From: Streptomyces sp. M41(2017)
GTDB taxonomy: Bacteria; Actinomycetota; Actinomycetes; Streptomycetales; Streptomycetaceae
NCBI RefSeq assembly: GCF_002078175.1
Contig: NZ_MWFK01000003.1
Location: 248,001-312,000, forward strand
Length of the DNA: 64,000 nucleotides
Direction: 5' to 3'
The translations under genes and the position numbers were made by a program. The notes beneath the pieces were generated by a model. It searched no databases, was not told the DNA's origin, and saw only the letters and a list, made by a program, of their open reading frames with translations. Shown here in pieces: positions 26,096-35,716 of the stretch. How positions within the stretch are numbered: the stretch's first letter is position 1; each line of letters begins with the position of its first letter.

Positions 26096-26432
26096 CGCTC
26101 ATCTCCTCGTCAGCGGCTGCGCACCGACGGTCGCGGCACGCGGGCACAACATCCCAGGTGGCAGGCTAACTGCCGCCATCTTGTGCCCCCTCACTCCTCG
26201 GCGGACGGGGCGACGGGCCAGGCAGGCCCAGCCGTTTGCCTCGGGGCCCAGCCACGGCGGCAGGGGGTCGGGGGCCGGGCCGGGTTGGCGTCCCCTCGCG
26301 TCCCATCGCCGCCCAGGGTCCGCGTGGGCAGGGTGCCGGAAGGGGACCGTCGGCGACGAATGCATGGGCGAATGATCGACGGCAGACCGCTGACGTGCAC
26401 GGCGTATCCGCAGGTCGAACGTCGACGGCTAG
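26096..26432. other. Gap between the cupin gene and the IS element
   Basis: These 337 bases show no credible gene on either strand. The cupin promoter lies at the left end. If the IS landed here, it does not interrupt a recognisable reading frame. Confidence 0.5.
26429..26432. repeat. Target-site duplication CTAG, left copy
   Basis: CTAG abuts the left inverted repeat of the IS. The matching copy is at 27362-27365. A four-base duplication of CTAG (or TA within it) is usual for this IS group. Confidence 0.6.
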
Positions 26433-27361
26433 GCCGTGTCTGATAATTGATCTTGTGGTGGGTCGTGGCGAGTTGACGGATGCGGCGTGGGGTCGGATAG
26501 CGCCGTTGTTGCCGGGTGTTGACGGGCGGGGTCGTCCGTGGCGGGATCACCGGCAGGTGATCAACGGGGTGTTGTGGCGGTTGCGGACGGGTGCTCCGTG
26601 GCGTGACCTGCCCGAACGGTACGGGCCCTGGCAGACGGTCTACGAGCGGTTCGCCCGCTGGGAGGCGGACGGGACCTGGGCACGCCTGCTCGAGGAGATC
26701 CAGGTCCGCGACGACTCGGCCGGGGCGGTGGAGTGGACCGTGTCGGTCGACTCCACGATGAACCGGGCCCACCAGCACGCCGCCGGTGCCCGCAAAAGGG
26801 GGCAGCGGCGGGGGACGAACTGGAAGATCCGGCACGCACGGCGGCTGGCCAGGCGCTCGGCCGGTCCCGCGGCGGGCTGACCACCAAGGTCCACCTGGCC
26901 TGCGACGGCCGGGGTCTGCCCCTGGCCGTCGTGGTCACGCCGGGCAACGTCAACGACTCCACCGTCTTCGACGAGGTCCTGAACGCCGTGCGAGTGCCCC
27001 GGGCAGGCGTCGGCCGGCCGCGCCGCAGGCCCGATGCGGTCATCGCCGACAGAGCGTATTCGTCACGGGCGATCCGCCAGATGCTGCGAGGCCGGGGCAT
27101 CCGGGCAGTGATCCCGGAGAAGGCCGACCAGAAGACCAACCGCGTGCGGCGCGGACGGGCCGGAGGCAGACCGCCGGTCTTCGACCGCGACCTCTACAAA
27201 GCCCGCAACGTCGTCGAACGCTGCTTCAACCGGCTCAAGCAGTTCCGCGCCATCGCGACCCGCTTCGACAAACTCGCCGCCCGCTACCGGGCCGGACTCC
27301 ACCTCGCGGCACTCATCCTCTGGCTTCGCGAACCCAGCCAAGATCATTTGTCAGACAGTTC
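26433..27361 (+). mobile_element. IS5-family insertion sequence (IS427-like group), 929 bp
   Basis: Ends are imperfect inverted repeats: left GTGTCTGATAATTGATCTTG (26436-26455), and right, read inward, CTGTCTGACAAATGATCTTG; over 23 terminal bases 18 agree. CTAG flanks both sides (26429-26432 and 27362-27365), consistent with target duplication. The single transposase spans two frames. Length, ends and two-frame layout fit the IS427 group of IS5. Lower GC in the first 120 bases contrasts with the chromosome. Both ends look intact, so the element may be active. Confidence 0.85.
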
Positions 27362-27365
27362 CTAG
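26455..27365 (+). CDS. IS5-family transposase, expressed by a -1 frameshift
   Basis: The first frame runs from GTG 26455 (or 26458) to TGA 26880 and encodes the N-terminal domain (LTDAAWGRIAPLLPG, then RTGAPWRDLPERYGPW) and the first DDE aspartate in VSVDSTMNRAHQHAAG. The second frame, open to 27365, supplies SRGGLTTKVHLACDGRG, the second aspartate in VIADRAYSS, and the DDE glutamate in RNVVERCFNRLKQFR. The frames meet around CAAAAGGGGG (26793-26802), a slippery run; a -1 shift there joins them. Without the shift the product is truncated at about 141 residues and inactive. Confidence 0.85.
27362..27365. repeat. Target-site duplication CTAG, right copy
   Basis: CTAG abuts the right inverted repeat. 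Its TAG is in frame with the transposase and provides the stop codon, so the IS relies on target DNA to end its protein. Confidence 0.6.
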
Positions 27366-27437
27366 CACCTGACGCGCGACGTCGGCTGAATCCGGCCTCC
27401 GAGCAACGCCGCGTGGTCGCCCAGCATGTGAACCCGG

Positions 27438-28445
27438 TCAGGTCAGCACGATCGGATTCGTGAGAGCGGCCATGCCACCGTGGGGATGACGCACCTCGAT
27501 CCGGACGAACGCCGAGTCTTCCGACCGCGTGTGCCAGACAAGCGTGCCCGTGCCGGAGCCGGACAACGATTCACAGTGCACCTCGCCGAGGTCGGTGTGA
27601 AAACTGACGGTCGCCCGGGGGACACCACTCACACGGGCACGCACTCTGACGGATTCCCGCTGTGCCGACAGGCGTTCGCCGATCCCCGCGGTGTGCCCTG
27701 CCGCGACGGCCGAGAGTGACAGATCGACAGTTGATGCCTCCGCGATCCAGCTGCGGCCTGCACGTAACCCGTCCAGTATGGCCGCTGCGCTTAGTTCCTC
27801 GGCGAGTACGACCGTGTGCGGGATGCCGATCTGGCCCTCGAGGTGGGTGTCGCTGCTGCCGATGGCAGGCCTCCAGCGACCGGTGCGGATCCCCTGCACG
27901 AGAGCCTGGCCCCATGCGGCGAGTGCGGCTTCGTTGTCCGCGTTCCACGGTCGCTCCGACGCCCACAGGCCGTTCCACACCTCGACCGCGTCGAACCCTT
28001 CGTACGAGTACATGAAGCTGCCTGACGGATACGGTGCGTGGGGGTGCGCGGCCACAGAGATTCCACCGGAGTCACGGACCTGACGCAGGCCACGGCCGAT
28101 GAGATCGTCGGCCACTCCGTAATCCCACTCGATCAAGTCCCCTGGCGGTATGCCGAGTGCCAGCCAGTGCCCGGTCTTGGTGGTCACCTCCTCGCCCAAG
28201 AGGACCAGCAGGCCGTCCGAGGCAAGGGGGGCCCAGACACCATGCGCGCTTGCGGTGTTGTGCTCCGTGGTGGCAAGGAAGTCGAGCCCCACCGCGCGAG
28301 CATCGGCGGCCAACCGGTCGGGAGCGAGCTCGCCGTCCGAGTACACGGAGTGGACGTGGCAGTCTCCGCGATACCAGTGCGCGCCACGCGCTCGTGCACC
28401 CGCGTGCGATGCCCCCGACTCCGGGGTAGCCGCCCCTGGCGTCAC
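27438..28445 (-). CDS. PHP-domain metallohydrolase, CehA/McbA-like
   Basis: A 335-residue phosphoesterase of the PHP superfamily. Metal ligands appear in order: GDCHVHSVYSDG (HxH), TEHNT, GEEVTT, AAHPHAP and SSDTHLEG. CehA/McbA members hydrolyse carbaryl or other esters; relatives cleave phosphoesters. After the PHP domain (about residues 20-260) comes a beta-rich tail. The GTG start overlaps the stop of the DUF1801 gene (GTGA); GTG 28451 is an alternative. Translational coupling implies joint expression. Confidence 0.85.
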   Translation of the reverse strand: MTPGAATPESGASHAGARARGAHWYRGDCHVHSVYSDGELAPDRLAADARAVGLDFLATTEHNTASAHGVWAPLASDGLLVLLGEEVTTKTGHWLALGIPPGDLIEWDYGVADDLIGRGLRQVRDSGGISVAAHPHAPYPSGSFMYSYEGFDAVEVWNGLWASERPWNADNEAALAAWGQALVQGIRTGRWRPAIGSSDTHLEGQIGIPHTVVLAEELSAAAILDGLRAGRSWIAEASTVDLSLSAVAAGHTAGIGERLSAQRESVRVRARVSGVPRATVSFHTDLGEVHCESLSGSGTGTLVWHTRSEDSAFVRIEVRHPHGGMAALTNPIVLT

Positions 28446-28813
28446 ATCCACAGCACGCCGTCCTCCTCGTGCTCGCGGACGCGGTAGGCGATCAAACGGC
28501 GCAGGAGGTCCGTCGGCACCGCGGTGTCGTAGGGGAGCTTGACCGAGCCCTTGCCGGTCTCGAAGCCGTCGAGCTCGGCGTCGAAGGCATCGCGCGTACT
28601 GGGGGTGAACGTGAAGTTCGCGTGCTTCGCATGCCCGCTGATCACGAACAGGATGGTCCCTGACGGGTGCACCCACGCCGGGTGCCCCCACTTGATCGCC
28701 ACGCTCGCATCCGGCACGGTCTCGCCCGCCAGCGCGAGAAGCTGGTCGAGCGTCTCGCGAGCCTGGCCGGCGTAGCGGCCGACGTACTCGTCCATCGTCC
28801 GGGGCTTGCTCAT
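28442..28813 (-). CDS. DUF1801 (YdhG-like) protein
   Basis: A 123-residue protein: MDEYVGRYAGQARETLDQL at the start, IKWGHPAWVHPSGTILFVISG in the middle and VRIPYD-type segment SVKLPYDTAVPTDLLRRL near the end, the standard layout of DUF1801. Bacillus Fra (YdhG), an iron chaperone, shares this fold, but most members are uncharacterised. ATG 28813 starts just before the conserved region. Its stop overlaps the start of the PHP hydrolase. Confidence 0.83.
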   Translation of the reverse strand: MSKPRTMDEYVGRYAGQARETLDQLLALAGETVPDASVAIKWGHPAWVHPSGTILFVISGHAKHANFTFTPSTRDAFDAELDGFETGKGSVKLPYDTAVPTDLLRRLIAYRVREHEEDGVLWM

Positions 28814-28878
28814 GCCGCCAGTCTGGCAGGTGGTGCTCCGGCCGACACTCCGCACTTCTCAGAGGCCCAGTCGCGTAC

Positions 28879-29397
28879 TCACGGGAAGTACAGGGCCGCC
28901 TTCTCCAGGACGTGGTTCGTGAACATGCCTCCCCAGCGGGTCCGGCCCCGGTACATCGTGGTGTGTGTGCCGGACGGGGTGGTCTCGACGGTGATGGGGC
29001 GGCTGATCAGCGTCGTGTCGAGAATGCGGGCGTCCTGAGCGGCCCACCGGGCGGCCTCGGGACGGACCTGCCCACTGACCAGGGCGGGGAGCACCAGTGC
29101 CGCGTTGCGGGCACCCGGTATGCCGCCGCGCAGGCTCTTGGCGTACTCCATGGCCCACACGGTGAAGTCGCCGAGGGTGGCCGCGTCGATCGTGGGGACC
29201 GCGGTCGCGAAGACGAACAGTTCCGCCTTCGTTCCGAACCAGCGGGCCTTGCGGTCGGCCCGGCAGCCGATCACCACGCGGGAGTCGTTCCAGTGCGGCG
29301 AGGTCACCGTGCAACCGTCGGTCGTGAGCCGTTCCTGGAACGCTGCGAGGTACGTGGCCGCCGCGTCGGCGGTCGGTCCGGTTGCATGCGGGTTCAT
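28879..29397 (-). CDS. Conserved protein of unknown function
   Basis: I do not recognise a named domain in this 172-residue soluble protein. GGAGG lies eight bases before the ATG at 29397. Motifs that stand out are RVVIGCRADRKARWFGTKAE, DFTVWAMEYAKSLRGGIPGA and the C-terminal TTMYRGRTRWGGMFTNHVLE, a mix of strands and helices. There is no signal peptide. It lies between the DUF6745 unit and the DUF1801 unit, on the same strand, but with gaps that argue against a single operon. Confidence 0.65.
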   Translation of the reverse strand: MNPHATGPTADAAATYLAAFQERLTTDGCTVTSPHWNDSRVVIGCRADRKARWFGTKAELFVFATAVPTIDAATLGDFTVWAMEYAKSLRGGIPGARNAALVLPALVSGQVRPEAARWAAQDARILDTTLISRPITVETTPSGTHTTMYRGRTRWGGMFTNHVLEKAALYFP

Positions 29398-29545
29398 GCG
29401 CGAATCCTCCAACATCCTTGGTTCGTAAGGGAAGAGGCGGAAATGAGGTCATGATCCGGACAGGGGCGGCGACCCCGAGAGGACGGGCCTCTGAGCGGCT
29501 CCACCGGAGCGGACGGCACCACTGGCGGCCGGTCCGACACCGCCC

Positions 29546-30571
29546 TCACGTCTCCTGAGCCGGTTCGTACACTTCGGCACCGAGTCCGAACGTCCAGGCG
29601 ACACCCTCCCGAGCCGTGCGGGTCGAGGGTGGGACGCGGAGCCAGTAGGTGCGGCTCGTGCCGTCCGGTTCCGGAGTGGAGTTGACGACCTCCACCATCA
29701 CCACGTCCTCGTCGCCGACCAGTTCGACACGCCAGAGCACGCCCGTCTCGTCGCGGTCCACCGGAACGGCGCCGGACTCCTCCAGGTAGCGGTCGTAGCC
29801 GTAGTGCTCCAGCATGACGCGGCGCAGTTCGGCGTTCTCCTCGTCGCGGATCCGCTCGGGTGTCAGCTCGGTGAGTTCGTCGAGGAAGGTGCTCGGGACG
29901 GGCATTCCACGCCACGCGTACAGCTCGAAGCCGTCGCCGTAGGCCAGTGCCGGGCCGTCGCCTCTGTCCAGGCGGCCGGCCTCGTCGCGGTGCAGGCTCA
30001 GCGGTCGTTCACTGATGACCGCCACCTTCTCGTAGGGCCACCACCAGCCGGCGTCGCGGGCCACCGCGGCGATTCCGGCGAGGGGGCCGGTTTCTCCGGC
30101 ATCGAAGGCGCTGAGCCATGGCGCGTCGTGCTGGCCCAGGGCCGCGTCCAGGAGCAGCAGTCGGATCAGGCTCTCCTCGTGCCGGTCGGTCGCGAGGTCC
30201 TCGACGATCCCCGACCGCACCCGCTCGGTCAGGGTGCGGGTCGACTCCCACAGGGCCGCTCCGGTGGCCCGCCAGTGGCCGCTCCATCCCTCGGGGCCGA
30301 GGTGCCGGTGGGCGCGATCGCGTGCCGCCGCCCAGGGCCTGCCGACGACCGCCTCGCGCACGCTGGGGCCGGTGTCGCCCAGGCTCGTTCCGTCGGCGGG
30401 TGCGGTTCCCCTGAGGATGCGCACGGCCTCATGGGGCGAGCGCGCCCAGACGATGCGGGCGGGCGCCTCCAGCCCCGCCTGCCGGTAGGCCAGCCGGACG
30501 CCTTCTTCGGCGGCGGTCCGATCCCCCGGTCCGGTCCGCACCGCAGCGGCCCGCCAACTTCCCTGCTCCAT
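29546..30571 (-). CDS. DUF6745-like protein, divergent from the STM401x operon
   Basis: A 341-residue protein I assign to DUF6745 on its overall pattern: an aromatic, charged middle (DAGWWWPYEKVAVISERPLS, then LHRDEAGRLDRGDGPALAY), the segment FELYAWRGMPVPS, and a C-terminus with EVVNSTPEPDGTSRTYWLRVP. No catalytic motif is evident. ATG 30571 follows GAGGAA by seven bases. It lies 136 bases downstream of the small TGHAH-motif gene on the same strand. To my recollection homologues of these two occur together in other bacteria; their shared role is unknown. Confidence 0.7.
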   Translation of the reverse strand: MEQGSWRAAAVRTGPGDRTAAEEGVRLAYRQAGLEAPARIVWARSPHEAVRILRGTAPADGTSLGDTGPSVREAVVGRPWAAARDRAHRHLGPEGWSGHWRATGAALWESTRTLTERVRSGIVEDLATDRHEESLIRLLLLDAALGQHDAPWLSAFDAGETGPLAGIAAVARDAGWWWPYEKVAVISERPLSLHRDEAGRLDRGDGPALAYGDGFELYAWRGMPVPSTFLDELTELTPERIRDEENAELRRVMLEHYGYDRYLEESGAVPVDRDETGVLWRVELVGDEDVVMVEVVNSTPEPDGTSRTYWLRVPPSTRTAREGVAWTFGLGAEVYEPAQET

Positions 30572-30707
30572 CACGCCGTTCCTCTCCGAGTTCTCAAGGT
30601 GCCCGCGCAGCACGCGGGGCTTGTGGGTCCTGTCACTCCGTCGCCGCCCGAGGTCTCCACGGCGGCACGCGCCGATCCCCGTCGGCGGCGCGCGCCGCAC
30701 CGGCGTG

Positions 30708-31034
30708 TCAGTCGGCGACGATCCGTACCGAGCCCGGCACGTACTCCCGCTGACGGATCACCCGGTACCAGCCTCTGTGCAGCGAGATCGGTCCGTGTTC
30801 CTCGTGGACGACCCGCGCGCCGTCGGGAACGTGCAGCAGCATCGGGCCGAACACTCCGGCTTCGCGGATCAGCCGTCCGGGTCCGACGACGGCATGGGCG
30901 TGTCCGGTGACCTCACCGAGTGCCAGGACCAGCCGTCCGCGGCCGTCCCGCGCTTCGGACGGTGCCGCGAGGGCGTGCTCCGGCACCGCCTTCTCGTCCA
31001 ACGGCACGATCAGCACGTCTCCTTGGCGGAACAT
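30708..31034 (-). CDS. Small TGHAH-motif protein (RQGDV family), unknown function
   Basis: A 108-residue protein beginning MFRQGDVLIVPLDE, with a conserved-looking centre LVLALGEVTGHAHAVV and an end WYRVIRQREYVPGSVRIV. It resembles a small beta-barrel with a possible metal site at the two histidines. I recall homologues in many phyla and phages, often beside DUF6745 proteins, none with a known function. GGGAG precedes the ATG. It is the first gene on the minus strand opposite the STM4015-STM4011 operon. Confidence 0.7.
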   Translation of the reverse strand: MFRQGDVLIVPLDEKAVPEHALAAPSEARDGRGRLVLALGEVTGHAHAVVGPGRLIREAGVFGPMLLHVPDGARVVHEEHGPISLHRGWYRVIRQREYVPGSVRIVAD

Positions 31035-31331
31035 GGTTCTCCCTCCCGTCGCGGCACCGGGATGTGCCGTGGAAAGGACGGTAGGGGTGACCACTGACAA
31101 TCGGCCTCGACGTGTGTGCGGCGCCCCCGGCGAACGGGCGTCGTAGCGTGCCTGGTGGGCCTTCGAGCCGCTGCACTCCGCATTCGTCTCCCCTGCCGTC
31201 CACAAGTGGCGACCCCTGTTGGCCGCGATGTCAGTGGGACTTGGTAGAACTCCTCTACCTGGGTGCGGTCCGCGGGCGGGACTCACCATGATCGTCGATC
31301 CACCGGAAGCAGTACGAAGGAGCGGGTCCGC
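31035..31331. other. Divergent promoter region of the STM401x cluster
   Basis: These 297 bases separate the two arms of the cluster. GGTAGA (31243-31248) and TCTACC (31254-31259) form a short inverted repeat around ACTCC, a possible operator. A 15-codon frame (31288-31335) ends on the STM4015 start. I see no RNA gene. Confidence 0.5.
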
Positions 31332-32297
31332 ATGACCATCGGTAGCCACCTCAAGGAGTTCCACGGCCTGCCGGCCTTCACCTTCCCCGAGGCCGGCGCG
31401 TCGTCGGGGGCCGAGTCGCTTCCCGCTCCCGATTCCGTGGCCTGGCGCATCGCCGTGGATGCCTACGACAGTGAGGAGGAGTGGCAGGACGCGTTCGCGC
31501 GCTTCCTTGCGGCGGTGGACACGCGGCAGGTGCGGGCGCTGATCGTCGGCGCGTGGAGCGAGGTGTACGACACGGCTCCGGACGCGGTGATCGGTGCCCT
31601 GGTGGCCGCACGTGACCAACTGCCCGCACTGCGCGGTCTGTTCCTCGGCGACATCGTCATGGAGGAGTGCGAGATCTCCTGGATCGTCCAGGGCGACGTG
31701 ACTCCCCTCCTCCAGGCCTTCCCGGCCCTGGAGCAGTTCGGCGTCCGGGGTGGCAATCAGCTGGTCTTCCCCGCCGTCCGGCACGAGCGGCTGCGCAGTC
31801 TGACGGTCGAGACCGGCGGTATGCCCGTCGAGGCGGTGCGCGGTATCGCCGGCAGCGACCTGCCCGCCCTGGTGGCGCTCGACCTGTGGCTGGGCACCTC
31901 GGAGTACGGAGGCGATGCCGATGTCTCCGACCTGGAACCGTTCTTCGCGGGTGACCGACTGCCCAGCCTGATCCGCCTCGGCCTGCGCAACAGTGAGATC
32001 CAGGACGACGTGTGCCGGGCACTGGCGTCGGCCCCCGTCGTGGCGCGCCTGGAGGATCTCGACATCTCCATGGGCGTGCTCACGGACGACGGCGCGACGG
32101 CACTGCTGTCGGGCCAGCCGTTGACGCACCTGAAGAAGCTCGATCTCCACCACAACTACCTCAGTTCGGCGCTGCGTACCCGACTCCTCGAGACACTGGA
32201 GCCCGCCGGTGTGCAGGTCGACGCCGGTCAGGGTGACGCGGAGTCCGACGAGGAGGACGACGGGACCGTCTGGCGTTTCGTCGCGGTGGGTGAGTGA
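31332..32297 (+). CDS. STM4015-family leucine-rich-repeat-like protein
   Basis: A 321-residue protein with loosely repeated leucine-rich units in the second half: LRSLTVETGGMP, LVALDLWLGTSEYGG, LIRLGLRNSEIQDD, LEDLDISMGVLTDD and LKKLDLHHNYLSS, each about 28-35 residues. The N-terminus (HLKEFHGLPAFTFPEAG) is typical of this family, and the C-terminus is acidic. LRRs usually bind a protein or peptide partner, so it may present a substrate to the enzymes downstream. It is the first gene of a five-gene operon, 34 bases before the ATP-grasp-like gene. Confidence 0.8.
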   Translation: MTIGSHLKEFHGLPAFTFPEAGASSGAESLPAPDSVAWRIAVDAYDSEEEWQDAFARFLAAVDTRQVRALIVGAWSEVYDTAPDAVIGALVAARDQLPALRGLFLGDIVMEECEISWIVQGDVTPLLQAFPALEQFGVRGGNQLVFPAVRHERLRSLTVETGGMPVEAVRGIAGSDLPALVALDLWLGTSEYGGDADVSDLEPFFAGDRLPSLIRLGLRNSEIQDDVCRALASAPVVARLEDLDISMGVLTDDGATALLSGQPLTHLKKLDLHHNYLSSALRTRLLETLEPAGVQVDAGQGDAESDEEDDGTVWRFVAVGE

Positions 32298-32331
32298 CAC
32301 CGACCCCCGCGACACGCGACGAGGACGAGCG

Positions 32332-33476
32332 ATGAGTGACAAGCCGTGCGTGCCGCTGAAGTGGGCGGTCGTCGCGAACGGGGAGAACCGACGGGTCGAC
32401 CTGTTCGCGGCGGCGGCCGAGAGCGCGGGCTGTGGCACGCCCCGCGTCGTCGAATGGCTCGACGTCCTGCGGGACGGCGGGCACGACTTCGCCGACGACG
32501 AACTGGTCCGGCTGGACTCCCCCGGCGAGAACGCGGAGGTGGACCGCCTGCTGCGCGGCGCCGACGAGCCGACCCGGGTCGAGGGTTCGGCGCGCTGGTA
32601 CGCGGGCTTCCTGGACGGTGTGCGGTCGTTGCGCGGCGGCCGGCGCCTGGACGACCCCGCGGATCTGGCCGTGCTCTTCGACAAGCGGCTGTGTCACGCC
32701 CGTCTCGACGCGGCGGGTGTGCCGGTGCCCCCGTCGCCCACCTCCGGGATCCGTCGGCCCGTCGAGAGCTGGAGCGACGTGCGGGTCCTCATGGCGGAGG
32801 CGGGACTGCGGCGGGCGTTCGTCAAGCTCGCTCACGGTTCGTCCGCCTCGGGCGTGCTGGCCGTCGAGACGAGCACCACCGGCCGCATCCGGGCGACCAC
32901 CTCGGTGGAGCGCACGGCTGACGGCGGTCTCCACAACTCACTGCGGATCCGCCGTTACACGGACGAGGCGGAGATCGCCGCGATCGTGGACACGCTCGCA
33001 CCGGACGGGCTGCACATCGAGCGCTGGCTGCCGAAGGCCTCGCTCGGTGACCGGTCGGCCGACCTGCGGGTCGTGGTCGTGGCCGGCCGGGCCACCCACG
33101 CCGTGGTCCGGACGAGCCGCTCCCCGCTCACCAACCTGCACCTGGGTGGGGCACGTGGTGATCTCGCGGCGGTGCGCGCGCTCGCGGGTGACCGGTGGGC
33201 GCAGGCGCTCGACATCAGCGAGCGGGCCGCCGCCTGCTTCCCCGACACCCTGTGTGTCGGCGTCGATCTGCTTCCCGCGATCGGCTGGCGCCGGTTCACC
33301 GTGGGAGAGGTGAACGCCTTCGGTGATCTGCTCCCCCGCCTGACGGGTCTGCCCGGCAGCGGCGCCGAGGGCCTGGACACGTATGCGACGCAGGTCGCGG
33401 CGGTCCAGTCCGTCTCGCCCGACCGCTTCCCCGCACGCCCCGCTCCCACCGCTCGACGCACCACCGAGGACAGCAC

Positions 33477-33480
<4 letters not shown>
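32332..33480 (+). CDS. STM4014-family ATP-grasp-like protein
   Basis: A 382-residue protein. The central and C-terminal parts look like an ATP-grasp fold: FDKRLCH (118 is a lysine), AFVKLAHGSSASGV with the ATP lysine K165 and a glycine/serine loop, and GEVNAFGDLLPRL with E326 and N328, the usual metal-binding E-x-N pair. ATP-grasp enzymes activate a carboxylate and join it to an amine or thiol. The stop overlaps the STM4013 start (ATGA). Ligation of a small group to a peptide or metabolite is my inference. Confidence 0.8.
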
Positions 33481-34354
<874 letters not shown>

Positions 34355-34358
<4 letters not shown>

Positions 34359-35710
34359 CCCTCACTCCCGTGGCCGCCCCGACCGGGACACCGCGCCCGT
34401 ATCAGAGCTACACCTACGCCTATCCGCACAAGACCGCCTATCGTCCCCTCACTCCGCGCCCCACGCTGAAGGACGTGTGGGCGGGCGAGTCCCGGAGTTC
34501 GCTCTCGCTGTACGTGCACATACCGTTCTGCGAGGTCCGCTGCGGGTTCTGCAACCTGTTCACCCGGATCGGGGCGCCCGACGATCTGAGCGGGCGCTAT
34601 CTGGACGCGGTGCGACGCCAGGCCGTGGCGATGCGCGAGGCGCTGGGCGACGACGAGCCCCCGCGATTCGCCAACGCCGCGTTCGGCGGTGGCACACCCA
34701 CGTTCCTCGACGCCGGCGAGCTGGAGCGGCTGTGCGACATCGCCGAGCGGGAGATGGGCGCCGACCTCCGTGCGATCCCCCTGTCCGTCGAAGCCTCTCC
34801 TTCCACCGCCACGGCCGACCGGCTGGCCGTGCTGGTCGCTCGGGGCACCACGCGCCTCAGCCTGGGAGTGCAGAGCTTCGTCGAGGAGGAGTCACGCGCC
34901 GCAGTACGGCCGCAGCGCCGCTCCGACGTGGAAGCGGCACTCACGCGGATCCGCGAGGCGGCGGTACCGGTCCTCAACATCGACCTGATCTACGGCATCG
35001 ACGGCCAGACGGCGGCCAGCTGGCGTGTCTCCCTGGACGCCGCCCTGGCCTGGCGGCCCGAGGAGATCTACCTCTACCCGCTCTACATCCGCCCTCTCAC
35101 CGGCCTCGGCCGGCACACCGATCCGCACCGTGCCGACCGGGAGTGGGACGAGCAGCGCCTGCGCAGGTACCGCGAGGGGCGCGACCACCTGCTGGCCCAT
35201 GGCTACGAACAGGTGTCGATGCGCATGTTCCGCCGCGCGGACGCACCACCCCAGGGACCGGACGACTACGCCTGCCAGACCGACGGCATGATCGGCCTGG
35301 GCTGCGGCGCCCGCTCGTACACCTCGACGCTGCACTACTCCTTCGACTACGCCGTGTCGATGCGGGAGATCCGCGGCATCATCGACGACTACACCGCGAC
35401 CGAGGACTTCTCCCGCGTCCTGCACGGCCGCCACGTCGACGAGGACGAGGCCCGGCGCAGGCACCTGCTGCAGTCTCTGCTCCAGGCCGAGGGCCTGCCC
35501 GTGACCGACTACCGTCACCGCTTCGGTTCCGATCCCCGGGACGACTTCCGTTCCGAACTGGACACCCTGGCCGCACGGGGATGGCTCACGCCGCCCGGTG
35601 ACGGCCGGCTGTGTCTGTCCCCCGAAGGGCTCGCCCACTCGGACGCGATCGGGCCCGAGTTCTTCTCCCCGGCCGTGCGGGACGCCATGGCCGCCTACGA
35701 ACTGAAGTGA
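34355..35710 (+). CDS. STM4012-family radical SAM protein (HemW-like)
   Basis: A 451-residue radical SAM enzyme. HIPFCEVRCGFCN carries the CxxxCxxC cluster (C59, C63, C66), AAFGGGTPTFL the SAM-binding GGxTP segment (111-115), and LSLGVQSF, then NIDLIYGI, follow as in coproporphyrinogen III oxidase-like HemW proteins. The C-terminal HemN-type region begins near YACQTDGMIGLGCGARSY. HemW relatives include heme chaperones and methylases, so function cannot be copied across. It overlaps the upstream gene by four bases and is six bases before the second radical SAM gene. Confidence 0.87.
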
Positions 35711-35716
35711 GACCCG

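Noticed and set aside
31039..32684. Upstream extension of the small TGHAH-motif gene through the STM401x promoter and into STM4015
   Set aside because: The extension is antisense to STM4015 and -4014 and the ATG at 31034 has a ribosome site.
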